Shown: positions 1 to 5,791 of the stretch, one piece after another | Layout of the letters: the number at the start of each line of letters is the position of its first letter | Position numbering within the stretch: position 1 is the first letter of the stretch | NCBI GenBank assembly: GCA_937973935.1 | Contig: CALJJF010000030.1 | Coordinates: 1-7,086, forward strand | Length of the DNA: 7,086 bases | Reading direction: 5' to 3' | From: MKRK01 sp001896915 | GTDB taxonomy: Bacteria; Bacillota; Clostridia; Oscillospirales; Acutalibacteraceae | Program-made: the position numbers and the translations under genes | Notes under the pieces: model-generated | Database searches by the model: none | Told to the model about the DNA's origin: nothing | What the model saw: the letters and a program-made list of their open reading frames with translations, nothing else

Positions 1-349
1 CAAATGCGTATTGAATCACACCCTTCACCGCCTCACTCATAATGCCGCGATTCCAATGCTCCTGTGACAAGGAATAAGACAGCATTTTGGCGTTCGTTTT
101 TTCCCGGTGAATATCGGGATGAAGACCGATGGACCCTACAATTGCATTGCTTTCTTTGTATAAAATTGCCCAGCTTTGGTGGCTGTCAATGATTGCATGA
201 AGAATCTTCTGCGCATTTGCTTTGTCGTTGACAGGTTGCCAACCGGCATTTTGGGCGATCGTTTCATTGCTTACCAAATGATAAAAAGCGTCCAGATCTT
301 CCATTGACCATGGTTTTAAAATCAGGCGCTCCGTCTCAATCCCGTTCAT
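1..349 (-). CDS. GNAT-family N-acetyltransferase, RimJ/RimL type (C-terminus outside window)
   Basis: The reverse strand encodes 116 residues from ATG (347-349), open to the window edge, so only the N-terminal two thirds or so of a usual 170-190 aa protein is seen. It opens with the typical RimJ/RimL start E-T-E-R-L-I-L-K-P-W (residues 5-14). Beta strands follow around A61-Y64 and I70-L76 (AIVGSIGL). The acetyl-CoA-binding segment Y92-SLSQEHWNRGIMSEAVKG (to about residue 110) carries the R/N-R-G-x-M-x-E-A variant of motif A. Such enzymes transfer an acetyl group from acetyl-CoA to an amine, either a ribosomal protein N-terminus or a small molecule; the substrate cannot be told from this fragment. 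The start is supported by GAGGT about 6 nt upstream. It is transcribed divergently from the serine operon. The family call is secure, the specific role is not. Confidence 0.85.
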   Translation of the reverse strand, partial: MNGIETERLILKPWSMEDLDAFYHLVSNETIAQNAGWQPVNDKANAQKILHAIIDSHQSWAILYKESNAIVGSIGLHPDIHREKTNAKMLSYSLSQEHWNRGIMSEAVKGVIQYAF

Positions 350-408
350 AAATTACCTCGCTTATCGTAATTTGGATACCGGCTTTTGTATGACTTGGTT
401 TTGTTTCC

Positions 409-419
409 TTGGTAACCAA
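409..419. promoter_or_regulatory. Small dyad TTGGT-A-ACCAA at the predicted acetyltransferase start
   Basis: A perfect 5+5 bp inverted repeat with one central base overlaps the predicted +1 of the minus-strand promoter. Its position would suit a repressor operator, but an 11-bp dyad can occur by chance and no regulator is identified. Confidence 0.25.
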
Positions 420-423
420 ACAT

Positions 424-452
424 AATATACCTCATCCCGACGAGGAACGCAA
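424..452 (-). promoter_or_regulatory. Possible promoter of the acetyltransferase gene
   Basis: On the minus strand TTGCGT (452-447) and TATATT (429-424) are separated by 17 nt. The -10 is good and the -35 matches the consensus only in its first half. A start near 417 would give a leader of roughly 65 nt before the ATG at 349. This is a pattern match only. Confidence 0.4.
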
Positions 453-527
453 CGAAACGTTGTCATTTTGTTTGATTGTTAAAAATATGAACAAGTAATT
501 TGTGATAATCTCCAAAGATTTCAAAAG

Positions 528-547
528 ATTGTTATTTAATTAACAAT
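528..547. promoter_or_regulatory. Inverted repeat ATTGTTA-N6-TAACAAT upstream of the serC promoter
   Basis: Two perfect 7-bp arms (528-534 and 541-547) flank a 6-bp AT-only spacer and end 4 bp before the -35 box of the serine operon. A third copy of the heptamer, in direct orientation, lies at 475-481. The location fits an activator or repressor site. No protein can be named. Confidence 0.35.
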
Positions 548-551
548 ACCA

Positions 552-579
552 TTGACTTTTGCATAAAATGCGGTATAAT
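552..579 (+). promoter_or_regulatory. Sigma-A-type promoter of the serC-serA operon
   Basis: TTGACT (552-557) and a perfect TATAAT (574-579) are separated by 16 nt. Transcription would begin near A586, giving a leader of about 111 nt before the serC ATG. The surrounding 470-550 stretch is AT-rich. The promoter overlaps codons lying upstream and in frame with serC, which rules out a serC start at 559. Confidence 0.8.
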
Positions 580-585
580 GGGTTC

Positions 586-696
586 AGTTATTCAGGGTGG
601 AGGACGTTTGAATGTTTCAAACGGGAAGTTTTGCTTGGTTTCCCTTCAAAACCAAGCAGGATATTCTGCTGTATCACGAAAGGAATGGTTATCCAT
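586..696 (+). promoter_or_regulatory. serC 5' leader with several hairpins, two of them mutually exclusive
   Basis: Three stem-loops can be drawn. P1 is 605-612/616-623, eight perfect pairs with a 3-nt loop. P2 is 632-641/649-658, ten perfect pairs with a 7-nt loop. P3 is 655-659/666-670, five pairs with a 6-nt loop. P3 reuses the 3' base of P2 (655-658), so the two cannot both form completely. A fourth small stem, 685-688/693-696, lies between the serC Shine-Dalgarno and its ATG. None is followed by a U run, so this is not a classic transcription attenuator. It does not match a T-box, because AGGGTGG (594-600) lacks the following ACCGCG. Regulation at translation is an inference. Confidence 0.45.
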
Positions 697-713
697 ATGT
701 CAAGAGTTATTAA
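612..713 (+). CDS. Putative upstream ORF (33 aa) overlapping the serC start
   Basis: ATG at 612-614 is preceded by GGAGG (599-603) with an ideal 8-nt spacer, a better arrangement than that of serC itself. The ORF encodes MFQTGSFAWFPFKTKQDILL followed by 13 more residues and stops at TAA 711-713, overlapping the first 17 nt of serC in another frame. Its start codon sits at the tip of hairpin P1. The peptide is aromatic-rich with two Ser codons and resembles nothing I recognise. It could couple translation to serC or be a chance ORF; its codon composition cannot decide at this length. Confidence 0.3.
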   Translation: MFQTGSFAWFPFKTKQDILLYHERNGYPYVKSY

Positions 714-1782
714 TTTTTCGGCAGGTCCCAGCGTTTTACCGGAGAGCGTGTTAAAAATCGCCGCTGCGGAAATGCTGGATTGCAACGGTTCCGGCCAGAG
801 CGCCATGGAGATGTCTCATCGTTCCAAGGAATATGAAGCGATCATTTTCGGCGCTATGGATTTGCTAAGAGAGCTGATGAATATTCCCTCAAATTATAAA
901 ATTCTGTTTTTGCAGGGCGGTGCTTCCTCGCAATTTGCCATGCTGCCGCTGAACCTGATGAACAAAAACAAAAAAGCGGATTTTGTCATCACCGGTCAAT
1001 GGGCGACCAAAGCCTATCAGGAAGCATCCCGTTACGGCGAAGCTGTTTCCATCGCTTCGTCCAAGGACAAAACCTTTTCCTATATTCCCGAGCTTGACCC
1101 GTCCACCTTTTCAAAGGATGCAGATTATTTCCATATCTGCTTGAACAATACCATTTACGGCACCCGTTTTACCAAATTACCCGAAACCGGCGACATTCCC
1201 CTGATTGCTGATTTGTCCTCCTGCATTTTATCCGAGCCGCTGGACGTTTCCAAGTTCGGCGTGATTTATGCGGGCGCACAGAAGAACATGGCACCGGCAG
1301 GACTGACGGTTGTCATCATACGTGAAGATTTGATCGGTCACGCCCGTGACCTTACCCCGACCATGTTTGATTATAAAACCCACGCAGACAATGACTCCAT
1401 GTATAACACCCCGCCCTGTTATTCAATTTATATGCTGAAGCTTGTTCTGGAGTGGCTGAAAAACGATATCGGCGGTCTGGACGCCATGAAGGTGCAAAAC
1501 GAGAAAAAGGCGGGCCTTTTATATGATTACCTGGACACAAGCGCTATGTTCAAGGGTACCGTTGAGAAAAAAGACCGTTCTCTCATGAATGTTCCGTTCA
1601 TCACAGGAAATGACGAGCTGGATGCAAAATTCGTGAAGGAAGCGAAAGCTGCCGGTTTCGTAAACCTGAAGGGTCACCGTTCGGTGGGCGGCATGAGAGC
1701 GTCCATATACAACGCAATGCCTGTGGAAGGCGTAGCAAAACTCGTTACATTTATGAAAGCGTTTGAGAATGCAAACGCATAA
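697..1782 (+). CDS. serC: Phosphoserine aminotransferase
   Basis: SerC is a cytosolic PLP enzyme that converts 3-phosphohydroxypyruvate plus glutamate to O-phosphoserine plus 2-oxoglutarate, the second step of serine synthesis; in some bacteria it also serves pyridoxal phosphate synthesis. The 361 aa match the usual family length (about 360). Visible marks are N-F-S-A-G-P (6-11), the phosphate-binding Q-G-G-A-S (73-77), W102, N-N-T-I-Y-G-T-R-F (150-158), D172-S-S, the Schiff-base lysine K196 in Y-A-G-A-Q-K-N, and the C-terminal G-H-R-S-V-G-G-M-R-A-S segment (326-336). The frame is open further upstream, but MSRVINFSAGP is the family's normal N-terminus and 559 overlaps the promoter, so 697 is the start. 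The Shine-Dalgarno AAAGGA (679-684) lies 12 nt upstream, rather far; a small hairpin in between may shorten the distance. serA follows after 17 nt. Confidence 0.96.
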   Translation: MSRVINFSAGPSVLPESVLKIAAAEMLDCNGSGQSAMEMSHRSKEYEAIIFGAMDLLRELMNIPSNYKILFLQGGASSQFAMLPLNLMNKNKKADFVITGQWATKAYQEASRYGEAVSIASSKDKTFSYIPELDPSTFSKDADYFHICLNNTIYGTRFTKLPETGDIPLIADLSSCILSEPLDVSKFGVIYAGAQKNMAPAGLTVVIIREDLIGHARDLTPTMFDYKTHADNDSMYNTPPCYSIYMLKLVLEWLKNDIGGLDAMKVQNEKKAGLLYDYLDTSAMFKGTVEKKDRSLMNVPFITGNDELDAKFVKEAKAAGFVNLKGHRSVGGMRASIYNAMPVEGVAKLVTFMKAFENANA

Positions 1783-1799
1783 TCGAAAGGGTGTTAAGC

Positions 1800-2966
1800 T
1801 TGTTTAAAATCAAAACACTGAATAAAATTTCACCGTACGGTCTTGATAATTTCGATCAGAAATACTATACCTACGGCGACGATATCGAAAATCCCGATGC
1901 GGTCATGGTTCGTTCTGCTTCCATGCACGAATACGAAATGCCCGCTTCACTAAAAGCCATCGCACGTGCCGGCGCAGGTGTAAACAATATCCCGGTGGAC
2001 AAATGCTCAGAAGCCGGTATCGTCGTGTTCAACACACCGGGCGCCAATGCCAATGCCGTAAAGGAAATGGTGGTCACCGGGCTTTTGATCAGCTCCCGTA
2101 AGGTGATTCCGGCCATTGACTGGGCCAGAACCCTAAAAGGCAACGGAGCCGAGGTGGGCAAGCTGGTGGAAAAAGGTAAAGGTGCCTTCACCGGTCCCGA
2201 AATCCACGGGAAAACTCTGGGTGTTGTGGGTCTGGGTGCCATCGGGATCCTGGTCGCCAATGCGGCAAAAGCACTGGGCATGGAGGTTTACGGCTATGAC
2301 CCGTACCTTTCTGTTGAGGCGGCATGGAACCTGTCCAGCTCCATCAACCATGCAAAGAGTCTGAAAGAAATTTATAATAACTGCGATTATATCACCATCC
2401 ATGTTCCGCTGAACAGCGAAACCCGGGGTATGATCAATGATGAATCCATCGGTTCCATGAAACAGGGTGTCCGCATTCTCAACTTTTCCCGTGCCGAGCT
2501 TGTGGTGGACGGGGATATCATAAAAGCGCTGGAAACGGGCAAGGTTTCAGTTTATGTGACCGATTTCCCCACGGATGAGGTTTTATGCACCGAGGGAGTC
2601 ATCGCCATTCCCCATCTGGGTGCATCCACGCCGGAGTCCGAAGACAATTGCGCCGTTATGGCAGCCAGAGAGCTGATCAATTTCCTTGAGACAGGAAATA
2701 TCATCAATTCTGTCAATTTGCCGGACGTTGATATGCCCAAAACCACAGACAGCCGCATTTGCGTCATCCACAAAAATATCCCGAATATGCTTACGCAGAT
2801 TTCCGGTCTTGTTGCACAGAACAACATCAATATTGAAAACATGATCAACAAATCCAAAAAAGACTATGCCTATACCGTTCTGGATGTCACCACTGAGGTC
2901 TCTTGTGAGCTGACCGAAAAAATAACAGGGATCGAAGGCGTCATTCGAGTTTGGGTCATTAAATAG
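1800..2966 (+). CDS. serA: D-3-phosphoglycerate dehydrogenase, short form with C-terminal ACT domain
   Basis: SerA oxidises 3-phosphoglycerate to 3-phosphohydroxypyruvate with NAD+, the committed step of serine synthesis, supplying the substrate of the preceding serC product. Numbered from TTG 1800 (388 aa), the catalytic/substrate domain surrounds a Rossmann fold with G-L-G-A-I-G (144-149) and the NAD-ribose-binding acid D167 in G-Y-D-P-Y. The catalytic Arg is R231 (N-F-S-R-A-E-L-V) and the His is H272 (P-H-L-G-A-S-T). The acidic partner lies in D-F-P-T-D-E (255-260), where the usual P-T-E-P is altered. An ACT domain occupies about 318-388 and suggests serine feedback, as known in other SerAs. 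The in-frame GTG at 1791 abuts the Shine-Dalgarno GAAAGG (1785-1790), whereas TTG 1800 has about 8-9 nt spacing and gives the family-like start MFKIKTLNKISP. No intervening-domain insertion as in long SerAs is present. Confidence 0.95.
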   Translation: MFKIKTLNKISPYGLDNFDQKYYTYGDDIENPDAVMVRSASMHEYEMPASLKAIARAGAGVNNIPVDKCSEAGIVVFNTPGANANAVKEMVVTGLLISSRKVIPAIDWARTLKGNGAEVGKLVEKGKGAFTGPEIHGKTLGVVGLGAIGILVANAAKALGMEVYGYDPYLSVEAAWNLSSSINHAKSLKEIYNNCDYITIHVPLNSETRGMINDESIGSMKQGVRILNFSRAELVVDGDIIKALETGKVSVYVTDFPTDEVLCTEGVIAIPHLGASTPESEDNCAVMAARELINFLETGNIINSVNLPDVDMPKTTDSRICVIHKNIPNMLTQISGLVAQNNINIENMINKSKKDYAYTVLDVTTEVSCELTEKITGIEGVIRVWVIK

Positions 2967-2994
2967 CTCGCATATTCATTGAAAAATCATACAT

Positions 2995-3030
2995 AAAACC
3001 CCACTGACCGTATCGGTCAGTGGGGTTTTT
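2995..3030. terminator. Bidirectional rho-independent terminator after serA
   Basis: Arms 2999-3010 and 3014-3025 form 12 perfect pairs (CCCCACTGACCG) around a TAT loop. AAAA (2995-2998) and TTTTT (3026-3030) flank the stem, extending pairing to 16 bp. The U tracts on both strands allow it to end serC-serA and, from the other side, the convergent membrane-protein gene ending at 3090. Confidence 0.93.
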
Positions 3031-3089
3031 GAGTCAAGTATTCAGCATCCTTTGCCTATTCCGTTCCGTTGCACAACCTCACAAAAGCT

Positions 3090-3395
3090 TTACGAAAACA
3101 AATAAGTCCATGTGCCGTAAGGAATCCCAATCACCGCACCGATTGCACAGCCTGTTCCATGAAAGTAAAACAATAGTTTGAAAAACTTAAATTTTTTATT
3201 CGTAAACAAGCTGCCCAATAAAAAACCCATGATGGCAGCGGGTATCAAGCCAATAAACATTAAAATCAAATACTTGTCCCCGGCTGACGGATGGTCTATT
3301 CTCCATATAGCATATGTCATCAGAATTACGAAAGCCAAGATATAATAAAACCCTGCCAGGATTCCTTTGATTACTTTTATCCTGCATTCACTCAT
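3090..3395 (-). CDS. Small integral membrane protein of unknown function
   Basis: This 101-aa protein is mostly hydrophobic, with three likely membrane helices at about residues 11-31, 42-64 and 73-98. Short hydrophilic stretches separate them: WRIDHPSAGDK (31-41) and the basic TNKKFKFFK (65-73). The N-terminus MSECRIKVIKG carries two lysines and an arginine, which favours a cytoplasmic N-terminus by the positive-inside rule. The third helix is rich in Gly (G-T-G-C-A-I-G-A-V-I-G-I-P-Y-G). I do not recognise a family. The ribosome binding site before ATG 3393-3395 is weak (GATGGGAT). A strong promoter at 3622-3649 and a shared terminator downstream support a real, monocistronic gene. The long leader is described separately. 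Confidence 0.7.
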   Translation of the reverse strand: MSECRIKVIKGILAGFYYILAFVILMTYAIWRIDHPSAGDKYLILMFIGLIPAAIMGFLLGSLFTNKKFKFFKLLFYFHGTGCAIGAVIGIPYGTWTYLFS

Positions 3396-3621
3396 TGTTA
3401 TATCCCATCTTTCTGACTGTGATTGACCGTCTGAATCCCCTTGGCTGGTCTATCTTAGCTTCGTTTGCATGTAAACAGACTTTATTGTTCGTGATTTTAT
3501 TGCTTTTCCACGGGGAATGTTCTGAACCATAAACCCATCGAGTCCTCCCATTACCTTCACAAATAACGACTCAAGGGCTTATTGGTCTTTTTCCTTCCTG
3601 TGCTTTCTTTCTCATACTCTT
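3396..3621 (-). promoter_or_regulatory. Long 5' leader (about 220 nt) of the membrane-protein gene
   Basis: Transcription from the promoter at 3622-3649 would start near 3615, leaving about 220 untranslated bases before ATG 3395. On the minus strand it contains GAGTC/GACTC arms (about 3570 and 3541) that could close a stem, and GGGAGG (3549-3544) followed 5 nt later by an ATG opening a 13-codon ORF (3538-3497, MGLWFRTFPVEKQ). A second, 33-codon ORF (3551-3450) is separated by one in-frame TAG from the 18 codons preceding the membrane-protein start. A near-palindrome GTTTGCATGTAAAC lies at 3463-3476. I cannot assign it to a known RNA class. Confidence 0.4.
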
Positions 3622-3649
3622 ATTATACTTTCACTTTACTCAGTGTCAA
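3622..3649 (-). promoter_or_regulatory. Consensus sigma-A promoter of the membrane-protein gene
   Basis: On the minus strand a perfect TTGACA (3649-3644) and a perfect TATAAT (3627-3622) are separated by 16 nt. It points at the membrane-protein gene and away from the large extracellular-protein gene, whose terminator lies just upstream. Confidence 0.8.
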
Positions 3650-3655
3650 TATTTG

Positions 3656-3669
3656 TTACAATATTGTAA
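3656..3669. promoter_or_regulatory. Perfect 14-bp palindrome TTACAATATTGTAA upstream of the -35 box
   Basis: The dyad ends 6 bp before the -35 hexamer of the minus-strand promoter at 3622-3649. Its size and symmetry are typical of an operator for a dimeric regulator, and the upstream location suits an activator or an RNA-polymerase-blocking repressor. It is not a clear match to the Fur/PerR or CopY/BlaI consensus sites I know. Confidence 0.45.
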
Positions 3670-3717
3670 TCACTTATTCACCTTTTAGGGTTTTTATGTA
3701 GAGAGGAAATCCAATAG

Positions 3718-3752
3718 AAAAGGTGCGAACCGCCGGGCGGTTCGCACCTTTT
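3718..3752 (-). terminator. Rho-independent terminator of the beta-helix/CBM gene
   Basis: Arms 3718-3732 and 3738-3752 (AAAAGGTGCGAACCG and its complement) form 15 perfect pairs around the 5-nt loop CCGGG. On the minus strand the stem ends in TTTT. It begins 2 nt after the stop codon of the large gene (3755-3757), so it closes that transcription unit. Confidence 0.92.
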
Positions 3753-3754
3753 GT

Positions 3755-5791
3755 TTATTGATAATACACTTCCATTTCGCAGACGCCGTAACCATACTGG
3801 CTGGCGGTGGCATGGAATGCAATTTTTACATAGCGGCAGCTTGCTGCGGTGAAGGTATCCGACAGAAGCCCGGGATATCCCGACATGGTGGAAGCGGCGG
3901 GGGCATCCTTTCGCTGTGTCCATGTGGAGCCGTCCGTTGAGGGGTAGATGGTGTAGGAGGGAGGGTGAGTTTCATAATACATATCCAGTCTGCCGACGTT
4001 GTAGGTCTGGCCGAGATCAACCGTTACCCATTGCTCCCCTGTGGGCAAATCCTGCCGCTGGGAGGTGCTGTTTTTCACCCCGTCGGTTATTTTGGCAAGA
4101 TTGCTGCCGTTGCGAATATTGGACACGGTCGCAGTTTTGCCACTTGCAACATTAGACAAAGCCCCGGCGGTTGTGGATGGCGTTGTGGCAGTCGTTGTTG
4201 GCGCAGGTGTGGTGGTCGTCGTTGTGGTAGTTCCCACAGGGACGCCGTTATAAGCACCACGGTTGGGTGCGGCGGTGTCTGACACGGCATTGCCCCAGAA
4301 ATCCTTGCCTCCGTTGTTACCGATGACCATGCCAGAACCAATTGCAGGTGAGCCAGCCCTGATTTTATAGGAATCACAGCTGGAGAGCCCCACACCTGCA
4401 CCGCCGGGAGACACAAAGAGCGGGTCGGCGGTCAGCTTATGTGCATCTGCCGGTTCGGAGGAATGATGGTTTCCATAGAAAATATTATAATCAAAAACCG
4501 TGTTGGTCAGCCCTGCCAGAGTATAGCCGCAGCTACCCAGATTGTATAATATATTGTTGTAGAATTGGGTATTATCGGGATACATTCCGCAGTTTGTTCC
4601 GCTCCAGATCATAGGATAGCTGGTTCCCGACGGAACATAAATAACGTTGTTATAGATCTTGCTGTTGGTTATTTTATTCCACAGCGTAAACACCTTGGAG
4701 CCATTGTTCTGTCCGATGTTATAGCGTACAATACTGCCGTCATTGGCATTGCTGCCCTCGTTACAAATCAACATAAATCCGCCTACATTGTCGTGACCGT
4801 AGTTATATTGGAACGTCGTTCCCGTGGATTTATAATCGCAGTCAAAGCTTTGACCGTCATTGGTTGTCTGGGTGTTATAGGCCTCGTTGTATTGGAACAA
4901 TGCATTGGTGCTTTGAAATGCCCAGATTGCAACACAAGCCAGGGTACTTCTGTAATGGGAACCGGCAACTACATTGTATTGCACCAGCGGAGCGGTACAG
5001 GCATTGACCAAAATACCGTCACCGCCGATATCGGACAAATAGTTGTTTTGTATTACCACGCCGGTCGCTGCCCCTGCATAGCTTTCAGCATTGACATTGA
5101 TCCCGGCACTTCCTGTGGTATAGATTTGATTTTGCTCAATCAGCACATTGGTAAAGGAAGTATTCCAGCTTCTGGCCCATACATTGATCCCCGCCATGCG
5201 GGCATGCTCCGTTGCGTTTCCGTTGCTTGCTACATGGTGAACCACACAGTTGCTGATGGTGATTCCCGTCAGCGTGCCTGCAACCGAGCCGTCCACATGA
5301 ATACCGGAACGATCGGCAACCGACGAAAAATCATAGGGGATGGTGTGCTGCAAGGTATCGGGTATTTCATTGGTTACCTCCAGGTTCTTGATGGTGACGT
5401 AGCTGGAATTGTTCAGGTACACCGCCGCATCCACCCTGTCATTTTTCAGCACATTATAATATTTGCCCTGACCGTTGATCAGTGGAAGGTTTCCTGTGCC
5501 GTATGCATCAATCACAATGGGATTGCCGGCAACCCCGGAGCCTTTCGGATACAGCACTCCATTCCAGACACAACCTCTTTTTAATAAAATTTTGTTGCCT
5601 GCAGAGAAGTTTTGGCTGTTGACCTTGGTCAGCGTCTTCCATGCATTTCCCGTGCTGGTGCCACTGTTGCTGTCACTGCCGTTATCGGCGTCTACATAAT
5701 AGGTGGTGTTAATCGGCAGCGGGGCCGATGTGGTGGTTGCCGCAGTGGTTGTAGTCGTAGTGGTGGTTGTTACGGGTATGACCGGTGTCAC
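3755..5791 (-). CDS. Right-handed parallel beta-helix protein with C-terminal F5/8 type C (CBM32-like) domain; downstream part of a frameshifted gene
   Basis: Read from GTG 5791 the frame gives 678 residues. Residues 8-27 are a Thr-rich linker. A beta-helix domain spans about 29-516, opening with T-Y-Y-V-D-A-D-N-G-S-D-S-N-S-G-T (30-45) and N-F-S-A-G-N-K-I-L-L-K-R-G (61-73), continuing with many Asn-rich coils (N-N-Y, Q-Y-N, I-Y-N-N), and closing with Y-K-I-R-A-G-S-P-A-I-G-S-G (475-487) and N-G-G-K-D-F-W-G-N (493-501). A second linker (521-541) leads to a discoidin/CBM32-like module (about 545-678) with I-T-D-G (568-571), W-V-T-V-D-L-G-Q (588-595) and a final Y-V-K-I, E-M-E-V-Y-Y. Such beta-helices are found in polysaccharide lyases and glycosidases and in non-catalytic surface proteins, so a plant-polysaccharide target is inferred and no catalytic residue is assigned. 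With no signal peptide, it is probably not made alone. Confidence 0.85.
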   Translation of the reverse strand: MTPVIPVTTTTTTTTTAATTTSAPLPINTTYYVDADNGSDSNSGTSTGNAWKTLTKVNSQNFSAGNKILLKRGCVWNGVLYPKGSGVAGNPIVIDAYGTGNLPLINGQGKYYNVLKNDRVDAAVYLNNSSYVTIKNLEVTNEIPDTLQHTIPYDFSSVADRSGIHVDGSVAGTLTGITISNCVVHHVASNGNATEHARMAGINVWARSWNTSFTNVLIEQNQIYTTGSAGINVNAESYAGAATGVVIQNNYLSDIGGDGILVNACTAPLVQYNVVAGSHYRSTLACVAIWAFQSTNALFQYNEAYNTQTTNDGQSFDCDYKSTGTTFQYNYGHDNVGGFMLICNEGSNANDGSIVRYNIGQNNGSKVFTLWNKITNSKIYNNVIYVPSGTSYPMIWSGTNCGMYPDNTQFYNNILYNLGSCGYTLAGLTNTVFDYNIFYGNHHSSEPADAHKLTADPLFVSPGGAGVGLSSCDSYKIRAGSPAIGSGMVIGNNGGKDFWGNAVSDTAAPNRGAYNGVPVGTTTTTTTTPAPTTTATTPSTTAGALSNVASGKTATVSNIRNGSNLAKITDGVKNSTSQRQDLPTGEQWVTVDLGQTYNVGRLDMYYETHPPSYTIYPSTDGSTWTQRKDAPAASTMSGYPGLLSDTFTAASCRYVKIAFHATASQYGYGVCEMEVYYQ
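4169..4231 (-). repeat. Thr-codon repeat (linker 2)
   Basis: ACN codons encode eight threonines, then a mixed P-A-P-T-T-T-A-T-T-P-S-T-T, between beta-helix 2 and the F5/8 type C module. It resembles linker 1 in composition but stays in frame. Confidence 0.8.
4244..5141 (-). repeat. Beta-helix tandem duplication, copy 2 (portion with a visible counterpart)
   Basis: This is the partner of 6189-7086. The homologous domain continues on its N-terminal side to about 5707, but the matching part of copy 1 lies outside the window. The 1945-bp spacing is 648 codons plus one base, which independently places a one-base frame change between the copies. Confidence 0.9.

Noticed and set aside
450..470. Hairpin CAACG-AAA-CGTTG followed by a T-rich stretch, as a terminator
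   Set aside because: The stem is only 5 bp with a 3-nt loop, the T tract is interrupted, and no plus-strand gene ends upstream of it.
594..604. AGGGTGG resembling the core of a T-box antiterminator
   Set aside because: The conserved ACCGCG continuation is missing, the predicted transcription start is only about 8 nt upstream so there is no room for a specifier stem, and no terminator follows.
559..696. In-frame extension of serC to an ATG at 559
   Set aside because: It overlaps the -10 box, has no ribosome binding site, and adds 46 residues foreign to SerC; MSRVINFSAGP at 697 is the normal family N-terminus.
1791..1799. GTG at 1791 as the serA start
   Set aside because: The Shine-Dalgarno GAAAGG ends at 1790, leaving no spacer. 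TTG 1800 has proper spacing and a family-like N-terminus.
1871..2857. Minus-strand open frames of 89-136 codons inside serA
   Set aside because: They lie wholly antisense to a well-supported enzyme gene and have no family features.
4087..4416. Open frames on both strands around the second Thr linker
   Set aside because: They are produced by the low-complexity ACN repeats read in other frames (Val-, His- or Gly-rich shadows).
4565..5584. Plus-strand open frame of about 339 codons opposite beta-helix 2
   Set aside because: It is antisense to a clearly homologous coding domain, has no recognisable family, and its counterpart opposite copy 1 merely mirrors the duplication. It is a shadow of codon composition.
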